The notes: generated by a model not told the origin, from the letters alone. A DNA stretch of 64,000 nt from Bacterioplanoides sp965200585 (GCF_965200585.1 NZ_OZ241361.1), one strand, 5' to 3'; positions 19,301 through 28,073 are shown, counted from the stretch's first letter. A program made the numbers and translations.

Positions 19301-21611
19301 GTCCCAGACCAGCGGTGAATTCCGGCAACTGTTCCTGCTGAAATTAACGCCTGATGCCGAGTTGATCTGGCTGCAAAACTTCAAAGAAAGCAAGGGTAAT
19401 AACGGCGGCCGCAGCCTCAAAGTCTTTAAAGATCAGATTGTGCTGGGCGGGTATTTCAGCGGCAGCCTGACGATTGGTGAGTTAGCGCCTATGGTGATCC
19501 ATCAGGCCAGTGATACCGCCGAGATCGACAGTCGCAAGGCCAGAATTGCGGCTCTCAGAGCAAGAGTGCAGGAACTGAATGCGGATATTGCCGGTACCGA
19601 TCAGGATATCACTGATCTTAATCTGCAAATCACGGCCATTGACCAGCGCTTATCCACGCTGGAAGCCAGTCTGGCCACCAGTCGTATTGATCACACGGGT
19701 GTTGCGACTCAGCTGCAGGATCTGGACAGTCACATCGTCACCCTGGAAAACAATATCGCCAATCAGAACAGTGCTATTTCAAGGATGGAGCTGGAGCTTG
19801 CCGGCATTAACGACCTGGCCATTGCCAAAGAAAATGAAATTCGCCAGCGCGCCACCACGGAAAGAGCGCAACGAGAGCAATTGGCAGCGCAAGATGAACG
19901 CCGTATCAGTCAGATACTGGAAACCCAGATATCACAAGAAATTGCCAACCGGATCGGATCTCGGCCAACGGGCGTAGGACGAATCGACTCGCCAATAGAC
20001 GATATCGGCCGTGATATTGGCCGTGATATTGGAATAGGAATCCCGATCGATCGGGTTGGTGATGGTTTGCAGCTGGATCTGACGACCTGGAACCGTCAGG
20101 CCAGCTTGATCGAAACCGAACTGCGTAATAACGCTGAAAGTGCCCGTCTGGTGCGCGAGCAGGCGCGCAGCAATAGTGAAACGGTGATTGCCAGAGCCAT
20201 AGAGGCGGAGATTGAGCGCGAACGGAGTCAGATTCAACAGGCGGCCGGGCCGATAGGGCAGCAGCTGCAACAAGCAAGAGGCGGCCTTGTCCAGCTGCAA
20301 GCCACACTGACTCAGGAAAACAGTCAGCGGCAGGCGCTGAATGAAGCACTCAGCCGTTTATTGGCGGAACAACACGGTTTCGCCACCAACATTACTCAGG
20401 AACAACAGAACCGGCAGAATTTGCTTAACCAGCTGGCCATCAAAAACGCCGAAAGACAGACCTTGCGTACACAGATGGCGCAGGCGCTGGCCGAAATCAA
20501 TACGCTGGAGGTCGCCAATGCCCAGCAGCTGAATAAAACCACTAACGGCTCGGATCGTTTTATCTGTGTATTGCAGGCCGACGATGGCAAACCTCTGTGG
20601 CAGCAGCATATTTCTGCCGAAGGTCAGGAGCGCGGCCCGGATCTGGCCCTGGATCGCACCGGCAAGATACTGGTTTCTGGCTGTGCCGCCGGTGATGTCT
20701 TTGTCGCTAGTACTCAAATCAAGGCCCAAACCTCAGCAGCCGGCGAAGCTAAACCGGTGGAAAGTTACTATCTGGAATTCTCACCAGAGGGAGAGTTGCT
20801 GAAGCACAAACAGCTATATGGCAAAGGCGATGTAGTGGCTACGGCGATTACCAGTGCGCCAGACGGCAGCTACAGTCTGACCGGCACCATGCAACGCGAG
20901 CTGTGGCAGCATTGGAATAAGGAATCCCGGCATTACGGCAGCGGCAGTGGTGGTTTTACTCTGACGTTCCGTGATGACTCGCCGGAAGCCAGGGTCATTA
21001 TTGCCGACAGCCAGCTGCTCTCACCTGATTTTAAAACACACACCGGTATGACAACGGAAGTCGATGCCGAAACTGACACAGAGACTGACGGCGACAAATA
21101 TTCTGCTGCCAGCCCGGCATTATGGATTGCCGATACCGACATCGACCTGACCCTGTCTAACAATAATATCTACGGGTTATGTTGGCTGGGGCGCGGCATG
21201 GCGGACAGCATCACTGATAAAGAGCAGGCACAAATCCTGGTCGAGACACTGAACAACTCATGCAGCCATCTGATGACCACCATTACCGACAACAGCCTGT
21301 ATCAGGTGCAGATGCTGTCGCCGTATGCCGAAGGGAAAACCTTATTACCTCAGATCTATAACAACCTGACGGTGCGCGGTAATAATTTTATCGGCGGTGA
21401 CAGTGTGTTGATGGCGAATCAGTCGAATCTTATTCAAAACTTCTTTTGTAGGTCGCCATCCAGTCGGTCGCTGCAGCTGTTTGTGAACAGCTGCTTTATT
21501 AGTGCCAACCTAGGGCCGGAGAAGCAAGCGATTGAATATTTTGACCGTAGCCCGGTCGCGAATAACACCGTGGGGAATCAGTTGCAGGTGCTTAATTGGC
21601 CGCCCGTTTAA
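16311..21611 (+). CDS. Giant DUF6519 fibre-like eCIS protein with nested domains
   Basis: 1766 residues. The first 450 or so match the DUF6519 family found in eCIS loci (MKTEVSRFSHQPDQAYSGVY, QQGRMITDADWNEL). From about 635 to 770 a pectate-lyase-like beta-helix starts (VTVGEGGAFDNIQQAL, then LLPGSYRID). From about 780 to 1060 there are propeller-type repeats with motifs such as ADGKPLWIRVLEQG and FVARVSAAGEVIWVSTLG. Residues about 1065-1405 are coiled coil. Propeller-type repeats then resume (ADDGKPLWQQHISAEG), and beta-helix-like sequence closes the protein from about 1550. The layout suggests a surface-exposed fibre or baseplate appendage, perhaps the target-binding part. DUF6519 has no proven role known to me. 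A 12-base tandem repeat at 20001-20024 sits at the hinge of the coiled coil. Confidence 0.75.
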   Translation: MKTEVSRFSHQPDQAYSGVYQQQGRMITDADWNELVDILKSRLQKATSAAMGATTIPAAGGLLQHRLSETELNQAPATGPDKTPFFEQGQWQLQWGTACVDGIYAELRPVDVSAGDGVVEEGIENTPFAIDQQADLPLPAGTEVVPGTYHLYLDVWERSVTSVEDPQLLDIALRGADTCSRSQVMCQLKWCPLSIDPADGDQNPVAGNARIDIQVRDETIQSLDPCVAQVGKSTNVGNFLFRVEVHQVHYNASGMPVQVVLKWSRENGAEQYHFDYQPPGFVSSSGLNDWVYEGFTDQSEQLLGRHLQSGIEAPVFALRSDVNFPGDKPTYVRRWDGFAQLDFVDDGWALAAGRDRQQTLAMDIGPGNHGHTTLTEQPDGSVWLTSHLELFNLSLQLNVNDAGPNQFVPGDYWLAVVREVDDDDDPETLNAEVTLMNQGLPVGIQHHYLTLGQAQLTMVDGQLQLNPDSLQLLPAIADYAPMYSAPSLSELDATHIRYNPNRVADRWQDVLESESATLPTNLQDAMDWLLQELESSDIRFDFDELPCEQTSYGVPSYKARLKQTLVALLNDDQSLPLNVLLSALLCNTDAGLLPYDDSLQRDDWQGVVTGFEGGDAATIQQAIDLLIQHLHQLWDQGRGSGCAVTVGEGGAFDNIQQALQTLAGQSSIILCLLPGSYRIDNELTVRAMDTIKITGAGTQASTVTLHAPLQLDGLECILRDVHFRASERDPQAFLGLRANQVDIKHCLIDQALQRQPQQPLLAIETVRSWWRLLGSHKTAAVTPHAVIVDSQMQRIVTGHFSGRVMFGADSIRASADNGSAFVAKYSADGKPLWIRVLEQGVRSAGLTLTLLKDDSVFVGGHIIGDAKFDGQEVSGSMGSADIFVARVSAAGEVIWVSTLGSRGSDNIYDALVNQDGHIVMTGSFQGELQFKDETLLDTVGGTDNFIISMDVDGGVQQAKAFGGAGTDRVFAMATDEKGDLYLTGEFEKEMRYQGAELSQTSGEFRQLFLLKLTPDAELIWLQNFKESKGNNGGRSLKVFKDQIVLGGYFSGSLTIGELAPMVIHQASDTAEIDSRKARIAALRARVQELNADIAGTDQDITDLNLQITAIDQRLSTLEASLATSRIDHTGVATQLQDLDSHIVTLENNIANQNSAISRMELELAGINDLAIAKENEIRQRATTERAQREQLAAQDERRISQILETQISQEIANRIGSRPTGVGRIDSPIDDIGRDIGRDIGIGIPIDRVGDGLQLDLTTWNRQASLIETELRNNAESARLVREQARSNSETVIARAIEAEIERERSQIQQAAGPIGQQLQQARGGLVQLQATLTQENSQRQALNEALSRLLAEQHGFATNITQEQQNRQNLLNQLAIKNAERQTLRTQMAQALAEINTLEVANAQQLNKTTNGSDRFICVLQADDGKPLWQQHISAEGQERGPDLALDRTGKILVSGCAAGDVFVASTQIKAQTSAAGEAKPVESYYLEFSPEGELLKHKQLYGKGDVVATAITSAPDGSYSLTGTMQRELWQHWNKESRHYGSGSGGFTLTFRDDSPEARVIIADSQLLSPDFKTHTGMTTEVDAETDTETDGDKYSAASPALWIADTDIDLTLSNNNIYGLCWLGRGMADSITDKEQAQILVETLNNSCSHLMTTITDNSLYQVQMLSPYAEGKTLLPQIYNNLTVRGNNFIGGDSVLMANQSNLIQNFFCRSPSSRSLQLFVNSCFISANLGPEKQAIEYFDRSPVANNTVGNQLQVLNWPPV

Positions 21612-21649
21612 CAGGCCGTTGAAAAACTACTTACGTTGCCATAACTGCG
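21612..21649 (+). repeat. Interspersed repeat, copy 1
   Basis: A 38-base segment directly after the stop of the fibre-like gene. It matches the reverse complement of 33241-33278 at 32 of 38 positions, including an unbroken ten-base core GTTGAAAAAC. Both copies start within a few bases of a gene end. It could be a genome-wide short repeat or a shared 3' end element. Copy number elsewhere is unknown. Confidence 0.6.
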
Positions 21650-21706
21650 TTAAAAATCAGCTCAACCTGATTTCAATATATCGATCTGAGCATCGAGGGT
21701 TTTGAT

Positions 21707-24700
21707 ATGGATTCAAAAGCTAAAAAAGCTTCAGAAAATACCGGGCGTCCAGCCGCCCGGACTGCCGGCGCGCGTGCCCGTAACCCTCAGGATATTCATC
21801 AGCAGCGCCTGATGCGTACTATTTTGGCAGCCAATGCGATTCAGCGAAAAATTGCGGTAGGCGCTGCTGACAGTAGTCTGGAAAAAGAAGCCGATCATGT
21901 TGCGCAAAAGGTGGTGAATAATCAGCCCGTGCCTGCAATTTCATCGGCCAACAGTGAGTCCAGTCAACGCCAGAACAACGAGGATGAAGTCAAACGTCAG
22001 TTGCAGCGGGCGCAGCAGCAACAAGAACAACAGGAGCAAGACGAAACCACTCAACGGCAAATGGCAAGCGATGAAGAAGAAACTGCGCAAACCAAACGAC
22101 TGAATCGTCAGGCCAGCGAAGACGACGAGGCCACCGCGCAGACGCTGCGCAGAATGGCTGCTGAATCGGACGAGGAACAGACGGCGCAGGCTCAGCAAGA
22201 CGATGAAATGGCTGCGGCCAAGTTGATGCGTCAGGCGGCAGATCAGGCAGCTGAAGAAGAAACGGCACAAAGGTTACAGCGCAGTGAGCAGGAAGAGGAA
22301 AACGCCAGTGCCAAATTAATGCGCGCCGTCAGCCAGTTATTGCAGGCCAAGGGCGTGCCGGATTTAAGCGAAGCCTCAGAGCAGAAAATTCAGGCGATGC
22401 GCGGCCGTGGTAGCGAATTGCCAGAAGCTGTGCGGCAGGAAATGGAGCAAAAAATCGGCGCAGACTTCTCGGCGGTACGGGTGCATTTGGGCAGCAGTGC
22501 CGATCAGCTGTGCCAAGAAATCAACGCCAGGGCGTTTACGACTGGTTATGATATTTTCTTTGCCAGCGGTGAATTTAAACCAGAAACCGAGAAGGGCAAA
22601 AAGCTGCTGGCGCATGAGCTGACGCATGTAGTGCAACAGCAAGGGCAAGCGCAACGTGTAATGCGTTCACTGGATCCAAATGATGCTCCTAGTGGAAATA
22701 GCCAGGCACAGCAACGTTTGACTGAATTATCCATTCTGAAAATCCCAACCACTAAACAACGGCATTTGCCTATTTATTCCAGTCTTTCCCAGCGTGGTCT
22801 GTTAAAGCGGATTAAATCTTATCGTCGGCCGAGAAGTGGGCCGGAACGACCCAATCAAATCCGTGTCTGGAAAAATGCAGTGTCGGCCAATACAACGGAG
22901 GCTTTGGTTACACAAAAATTATCGGGCAATAATTCGGGGGATGACCAACAACAAGGAAGTGTCATCAGTTTGCCAGTGGATATGAATCATCCGGTTAATT
23001 TCCAACTGGCGGATGGCTCCCAGCACTCTCCACGTAAGCGTGACTTTTTAAACGATCTGGTGAAAATTCCGACCTGGAACCGTGAAGGTAATCGTACCCG
23101 CTTTCAGGTAGATCATATTGTCGAATTACAGGTTTCTGGTGAAGAAGGACTAGAGTCTTCTACCGGTAATCGGGTGGAAAATATGGAGCTGTTTGATGCA
23201 CGCTCCAATACCACGTCCGGGCGCGAAATCATGCAACGAATTCGTCGTGATGCCCGCGCTTATTACGATTCGTTAGCCCCATCTGAACGCACTGCTTTTC
23301 CCAGTTATCGCACCTGGTTGAGAAATCATGACATTTTGTTTGATGGTGGCGTGCAAACCTTTGCCGGGCGAGTACCTGAGGGAGATTCTTCCTGGTGGAC
23401 CCGCAGCCAGATTCAGGAATTAACCCATTTGGATGCCCTGCGGGGGATTGCTCCACAACCTTTGGAAGGTTCGGAGCGTCGCTTTGTGTTGGCCTCTGGC
23501 CCTGGTGGTGTTGAAATTGATCGCTTTCGGCGTCGTGCGAATGCTATGGAATTTAATCCGGCTGCCAGTCAACGACGTAGCATCGCGGGTATGCGCATCC
23601 GTTCCTTCCATCTGAATAATGAGAGCGAAGTTGATAATACCAACCGGCCTCAGACTCAGATCGGTACCATGCAAGCGACCTGGGATATGCCGGAGAGTGC
23701 GAATAATACCTGGCAACCGGATGAAGCCGATGTCGATTTACCCATATATGGCCTGGGCCCTCACTCCGGTTATGTGGTTGTTGGAAACCCGCTAAATGTG
23801 CATTTTGCCCATGCCAGTCCAGTAACGTTTAACGACGTATATATCGGTGCAAATGGTGTCAATGCCAGCGGCAATCTGACCCCTTCTTTATCGATGCTGA
23901 AAAATGTTGATATTGCCGTACAACTGGTGGATGGCGATATTCTATTTCGGGCGGAATACCGGCCTGATAATTTGAGCCTGAATATGCCTGGGCTAACGAT
24001 CGACAACGGTATGATTGGCCTGACCTACAGTGGTGAAACCGGTTTTGGTGTGGATGGGAGTGTCGACCTTGCCGTCAATAAGGTTGGCGATGGCACCATT
24101 ACTGCGGGTTTCCGTCAACGAGACGGTTTCTTTGCCGAAGGTGAATTTAACTTTGACAGTAAATTGTTCGACCGTGCTACGGCTAATATCTGGTACCGGG
24201 AAGGTGCGTTTGGTGGCTCTGGCACGTTGGGGATCGATTCCCCGGATAAGGTCAAAGGTATTCGTTCAGCCGAAATCAATGTCGGTTTTTCAGAAGAGGC
24301 ATTCAGCGCTGAGGGTCGAGTCAGCCCTGATATACCAGGTGTGGAAGAAGCTGGATTAACAATTCAGCACAGTGAAGAAGAGGGTTTGCTGATTGGAGGA
24401 AATCTGAATCTGAACAGTGATACCCCAGGCATCCGCTCAGGCAGTGTTAATGTTACCCTGAGGAAACCGGAGAATGATTGGAAAGTTGCGGCGACTGGCA
24501 CCGCAGTGCCCGATATTCCGGGTATTGATTCGGAATTATCCATTGATTACAACGACGGTGCTATCACCGCTGAAGTTCAGGCGGAATATCGTCGTGGCAT
24601 GTTATCTGGCCGGGTCGAAGCCGGTGTAACCAACCGCAGTGTTGATAAAACCACCGGTGAACTAAGTGACACAGCTGAGCCGGATAATCCGCTGATTGTC

Positions 24701-25468
24701 TACGGTGGCGGCTCATTAACCCTGCAATTAGCACCCTGGTTGCAAGGCACAGCCGGAGTGAAATTTGCGCCCAATGGCGAGATGACGGTGACTGGTGAAA
24801 TTGGTTTGCCGGACGAGTTAGAGATCTTTGCCCGTCGGGAACTGAATAAGAGTTTGTTGAATATCGCCGTGCAGGCACCGATATTCCCCGGCATTGTCGC
24901 CGAAATTGGCGGTGGCTTAAGCGCTCAGGCAGGCATCGGCCCTGGGGTGATTAACGAGCTGCGCTTAGGTGTGGAATACAACCCGGATCGGGAGCAGGAT
25001 ACTCGTATTACCGGCGATGCCAGCCTGAGTATTCCGGCCGATGCCGGTTTAAGGCTGTCGGTACGTGCCGGTATCGGCTTGGGCATTACCGGTGCCAGTG
25101 CTACTGGCGGGCTGGAAATTGGTGGTTCGCTGGGCGTCGCCGGGGCCGCCGAAGCCAGTGTGCATATCGAGTGGACACCGACACAAGGGCTGGATCTGGA
25201 AGCCAGAGTCGGGGTGCATGCACAGCCGAGCTTTACCTTTGATATTTCCGGCTATGTCAGTGTGCGGGCGTTGGGCATGGGCGTTTACGACAACCGCTGG
25301 GAATTTGCTTCTTACACCTTTGGCTCGGATTACCGTTTCGGTATCAGCTTGCCGATTCATTATCAGGAAGGACAGCCGTTTGATATTTCATTAAACGATG
25401 TCGAGTTTGAAGTGCCTGATATCAACACCAACAGTCTGCTGCGCGGGCTGGTATCGAGGATTGCCTGA
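21707..25468 (+). CDS. DUF4157 eCIS candidate effector with HNH-like nuclease segment
   Basis: 1253 residues; GAGG ribosome site. Residues 45-70 carry IQRKIAVGAADSSLEKEAD, the leader typical of DUF4157 proteins. Residues 97-205 are an acidic Gln/Glu repeat linker. Residues 218-313 are DUF4157 itself, with AVRVHLGSSAD and an HELTH zincin-type motif at 303-307. DUF4157 is the known eCIS cargo-associated domain. Residues 463-508 hold VDHIVELQ, then Asn488, Asn492, Asn501 and Gly505 in an arrangement like HNH/endonuclease toxin domains. From about 755 to the end the protein is beta-rich, with repeats around IPGI/TPGI turns spaced roughly 45-50 residues. It follows the fibre gene and precedes a TPR gene (TGATG overlap). 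It is most likely the particle's cargo toxin; whether the HELTH or the HNH-like site is active is unproven. No adjacent immunity-like gene is obvious. Confidence 0.72.
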   Translation: MDSKAKKASENTGRPAARTAGARARNPQDIHQQRLMRTILAANAIQRKIAVGAADSSLEKEADHVAQKVVNNQPVPAISSANSESSQRQNNEDEVKRQLQRAQQQQEQQEQDETTQRQMASDEEETAQTKRLNRQASEDDEATAQTLRRMAAESDEEQTAQAQQDDEMAAAKLMRQAADQAAEEETAQRLQRSEQEEENASAKLMRAVSQLLQAKGVPDLSEASEQKIQAMRGRGSELPEAVRQEMEQKIGADFSAVRVHLGSSADQLCQEINARAFTTGYDIFFASGEFKPETEKGKKLLAHELTHVVQQQGQAQRVMRSLDPNDAPSGNSQAQQRLTELSILKIPTTKQRHLPIYSSLSQRGLLKRIKSYRRPRSGPERPNQIRVWKNAVSANTTEALVTQKLSGNNSGDDQQQGSVISLPVDMNHPVNFQLADGSQHSPRKRDFLNDLVKIPTWNREGNRTRFQVDHIVELQVSGEEGLESSTGNRVENMELFDARSNTTSGREIMQRIRRDARAYYDSLAPSERTAFPSYRTWLRNHDILFDGGVQTFAGRVPEGDSSWWTRSQIQELTHLDALRGIAPQPLEGSERRFVLASGPGGVEIDRFRRRANAMEFNPAASQRRSIAGMRIRSFHLNNESEVDNTNRPQTQIGTMQATWDMPESANNTWQPDEADVDLPIYGLGPHSGYVVVGNPLNVHFAHASPVTFNDVYIGANGVNASGNLTPSLSMLKNVDIAVQLVDGDILFRAEYRPDNLSLNMPGLTIDNGMIGLTYSGETGFGVDGSVDLAVNKVGDGTITAGFRQRDGFFAEGEFNFDSKLFDRATANIWYREGAFGGSGTLGIDSPDKVKGIRSAEINVGFSEEAFSAEGRVSPDIPGVEEAGLTIQHSEEEGLLIGGNLNLNSDTPGIRSGSVNVTLRKPENDWKVAATGTAVPDIPGIDSELSIDYNDGAITAEVQAEYRRGMLSGRVEAGVTNRSVDKTTGELSDTAEPDNPLIVYGGGSLTLQLAPWLQGTAGVKFAPNGEMTVTGEIGLPDELEIFARRELNKSLLNIAVQAPIFPGIVAEIGGGLSAQAGIGPGVINELRLGVEYNPDREQDTRITGDASLSIPADAGLRLSVRAGIGLGITGASATGGLEIGGSLGVAGAAEASVHIEWTPTQGLDLEARVGVHAQPSFTFDISGYVSVRALGMGVYDNRWEFASYTFGSDYRFGISLPIHYQEGQPFDISLNDVEFEVPDINTNSLLRGLVSRIA

Positions 25469-26439
25469 TGGAAACCATACAAGCGTTATTACAACAAGGC
25501 GTGCAGTTGCACACTCAGGGCGACTTTCAGGGGGCCGTTATGGCCTACCAGCAGGCACTGGATCTGGACCCGGATAATGCCGTACTGCACAACAATCTGG
25601 GATTTCTTTATGGACAGCTGCAGAACTGGGAGCAGTCGCTGCATCATTTGCATAAGGCTATTGATATTAACGACCAGCTGGCCATCGTCTATGCCAATCT
25701 GGGGCAGGTGCAAGCAGCGACACAGCAGGGCAAAGAAGCTGTTAAAAACCTGCAACAGGCCATTACACTGGAGCCGGATAATACCGATCATTGGCATCAG
25801 TTTGCGCGGGTGTGTTTTGCGGCTCAGGATTATCCCAATGCTGAATATGCCTGGTACCGGGCGTTAAATCTGGCCCCGGACAATGTGGAATATTTACTGG
25901 GACTGGCGACCACCATGGTGGCGCAACAGCGTTACAGCGAAGCCTATCCTGTGTTTGAGCATATTTTTCAGTTGCAGCCGGATTGCCAGCCCGCTTGGGC
26001 GCAAAAAGGCGTTGCGCTGTTTTTGCAGCAAAACTACGGCGCTGCCAAACAGTGTTTGCTGAAGGCGCTCGACCTGAATGCCAGCGACTATACCGCTCTG
26101 AAACATCTGGCATTGACACATATTGCCTGTAAAGAGAATGAACAGGCGTTAGCAACCATGGATCAGCTCCATCGCGTTTTCCCACAAGATACTGCGATCG
26201 AATGTGATCTGGCCGTGCTGGAATTGTCGGTGGGGCGCAAGCAGCAAGCGAAAGATCGATTGCAACAATTGGCTGCGACTCAGGAAGATTCTCGGGTTTT
26301 GTATTACCTGGCTGTAAGCCTGCAAGAGTGTGGAGAAAACCCGTCTCAGTCGGAAGTATTATTTAATAAAATTATTGCGCGCCAGGATGAATACAGTACC
26401 AAGGCGAAAATGAGCAAACAGCTACTTAATATTCATTAG
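25468..26439 (+). CDS. TPR-repeat protein of the eCIS cluster
   Basis: 323 residues made almost wholly of tetratricopeptide repeats, for example GDFQGAVMAYQQALDLDPDN followed by AVLHNNLGFLYGQLQNWEQS. Roughly eight repeats are visible, giving a superhelical protein-binding scaffold. There is no signal peptide or membrane segment, so it is cytoplasmic. Its start overlaps the effector stop (TGATG), so the two are translationally coupled. A reasonable inference is an adaptor or chaperone for the preceding effector or for particle assembly; binding immunity is another possibility. It is the last gene of the same-strand eCIS block. Confidence 0.75.
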   Translation: METIQALLQQGVQLHTQGDFQGAVMAYQQALDLDPDNAVLHNNLGFLYGQLQNWEQSLHHLHKAIDINDQLAIVYANLGQVQAATQQGKEAVKNLQQAITLEPDNTDHWHQFARVCFAAQDYPNAEYAWYRALNLAPDNVEYLLGLATTMVAQQRYSEAYPVFEHIFQLQPDCQPAWAQKGVALFLQQNYGAAKQCLLKALDLNASDYTALKHLALTHIACKENEQALATMDQLHRVFPQDTAIECDLAVLELSVGRKQQAKDRLQQLAATQEDSRVLYYLAVSLQECGENPSQSEVLFNKIIARQDEYSTKAKMSKQLLNIH

Positions 26440-26705
26440 ACCCAATATTCGGAAAAGGCATAAATTGCGTAGTTTTTATCGGTTTATGACCTGATGCATT
26501 TTTAACAAAAAGCACATCAATAATTTGCCTGAAAATATCAGATTTACTGGGTGCTTGCTCAGTAAAAATCTTCTGGTACTGTCAGCCTTCTTCACAAAAC
26601 CAGCCTGATAGGCCCTTGCCGTAACGATGATTGTTGTTGGTGATGATAGTTATTGCCCGATGATTTCTGTATGTAGCGATAGGAGTTTATTGATGGAGTA
26701 TTTTA

Positions 26706-28073
26706 ATGGAAGAATGCGGCTCGGTAATTATTTACGGACATCAAACATCACCAGAGTTCCCCAATTTTTGTCGCACCATTAATTCATTGGGGTTTGAATT
26801 TCATATTAGTGATCTGAAACAGTTTGAGCGATGTAAGGGCAATGCAAAAAATATTATTGAGATATTACATCTTATTGAACCAGATATTAATAATTATCCA
26901 TTTAAATTGATGCGCCAATCCGGGCCTTTTAATTTATTAGTAACGACGGCAGAACGATTGCGTGTGCAACCCGAGTTAACTCATGTGGCTGCTGAGGTTT
27001 CACTGGCCAGTGCTGGCCTGGACGAAATAGCCCTGCGTTTACATCGCAGCATGGCATTTGTATGCGCTAATGAGGAAAAAGCTGATTGTGCTGTTGAGGG
27101 CATGGTGGGGAATTCTGAAGTTTTTTGTCGTACGCTGAATATTGCTCAGCGTTATGCTCAAACTGATGCAACCGTATTAATTCAAGGTGAAACAGGTACG
27201 GGTAAAGAGCTGGCAGCAAAAGCCATTCATCAGCATAGTAAACGTAATACAGGTCCCTTTAATGCCTTAAACTGCGGTGCTTTACCGGATCACTTGATTG
27301 AAAATGAGCTATTTGGCCATGCTAGAGGAGCTTATACTGATGCTCGTTCGCCCCAGGCCGGTTTGCTGAAAGACACTCACGGTGGCACCTTGTTTTTGGA
27401 TGAGGTGGATGCTTTTTCGTTAAAAGCGCAGGCAACCTTATTGCGATTTCTACAAGATGGTAGTTTTCGTGCTTTGGGGAGTGGTAAAGAAGAATGGGCC
27501 GATGTACGTATTATTGCTGCCTCGAATCAAAATCTTCACGCTTTGGCCGATCAGAAAAAGTTCCGCCCGGATTTATTGTACCGGTTAAATACCTTAAACC
27601 TGCATATGCCCAGCTTACGTCAACGGATGGATGATATTCCGTTATTGACGCGCTATTTTCTCAGCCAGTGTCACCACAAATATCGCTTGGGGGAAAAAGT
27701 GATTCATCCGCTGATGATGGAAGAAATGCAACATCAACCATGGCATGGCAATGTACGCGAACTGGAGAACTATGTTCAGCGCATTTATTTATTAAGTGAC
27801 CAGCCAGTGATTAGTTGTGAGCCTCAGGTCGGCAACCACAATGCGGTAATTGTTGATCCGGCAAAGACACATAATGAGTTTGAGTTTTCCGCCTTTGCCG
27901 ATGCTAAAAAAGCGGTCATCGATCAGTTTGAAGCCGACTATTTGTCCAATTTGCTGCAACACACCCGGGGTAATGTCAGCCAAGCGGCACGTATTGCTGG
28001 CAAAGAGCGCCGGGACTTAGGCCGTTTATTGAAAAAACACAACATTGATAGAGCGTCGTACATCTCAATTTGA
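26706..28073 (+). CDS. Sigma-54-type AAA+ transcriptional activator with altered GAFTGA loop
   Basis: 455 residues. The central domain is a bacterial enhancer-binding AAA+ module: Walker A GETGTGKE at 161-168, Walker B GGTLFLDEVDAF near 226, and FRPDLLYRLN near 286. A Fis-like helix-turn-helix ends the protein (NVSQAARIAGKERRDLGRLL). The loop that normally reads GAFTGA and contacts sigma-54 reads GAYTDA (208-213). The N-terminal 120 residues are not a standard receiver with a phospho-Asp; the layout (SVIIYGHQ start) recalls VpsR-type degenerate receivers, but that is a weak resemblance. It sits 266 bases after the eCIS block on the same strand and may regulate it. GGAG lies 8 bases before the ATG. 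The AT-rich gap upstream may hold its own promoter. Confidence 0.8.
   Translation: MEECGSVIIYGHQTSPEFPNFCRTINSLGFEFHISDLKQFERCKGNAKNIIEILHLIEPDINNYPFKLMRQSGPFNLLVTTAERLRVQPELTHVAAEVSLASAGLDEIALRLHRSMAFVCANEEKADCAVEGMVGNSEVFCRTLNIAQRYAQTDATVLIQGETGTGKELAAKAIHQHSKRNTGPFNALNCGALPDHLIENELFGHARGAYTDARSPQAGLLKDTHGGTLFLDEVDAFSLKAQATLLRFLQDGSFRALGSGKEEWADVRIIAASNQNLHALADQKKFRPDLLYRLNTLNLHMPSLRQRMDDIPLLTRYFLSQCHHKYRLGEKVIHPLMMEEMQHQPWHGNVRELENYVQRIYLLSDQPVISCEPQVGNHNAVIVDPAKTHNEFEFSAFADAKKAVIDQFEADYLSNLLQHTRGNVSQAARIAGKERRDLGRLLKKHNIDRASYISI

Noticed and set aside
21707..22320. The Gln/Glu-rich segment as a separate simple-repeat gene or frameshift artefact
   Set aside because: The frame is continuous, and the DUF4157 leader before it and core after it are in the same frame, so it is an internal linker.
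1..26439. The cluster as an ordinary prophage tail
   Set aside because: DUF4255, Pvc15-type ATPase, DUF6519 and DUF4157 genes are eCIS hallmarks, and no capsid, portal, terminase, integrase or lysis gene is seen in the window.
26440..26705. Sigma-54 promoter before the AAA+ activator
   Set aside because: No GG and GC pair with the required ten-base spacing was found; the only close matches have the wrong spacing.
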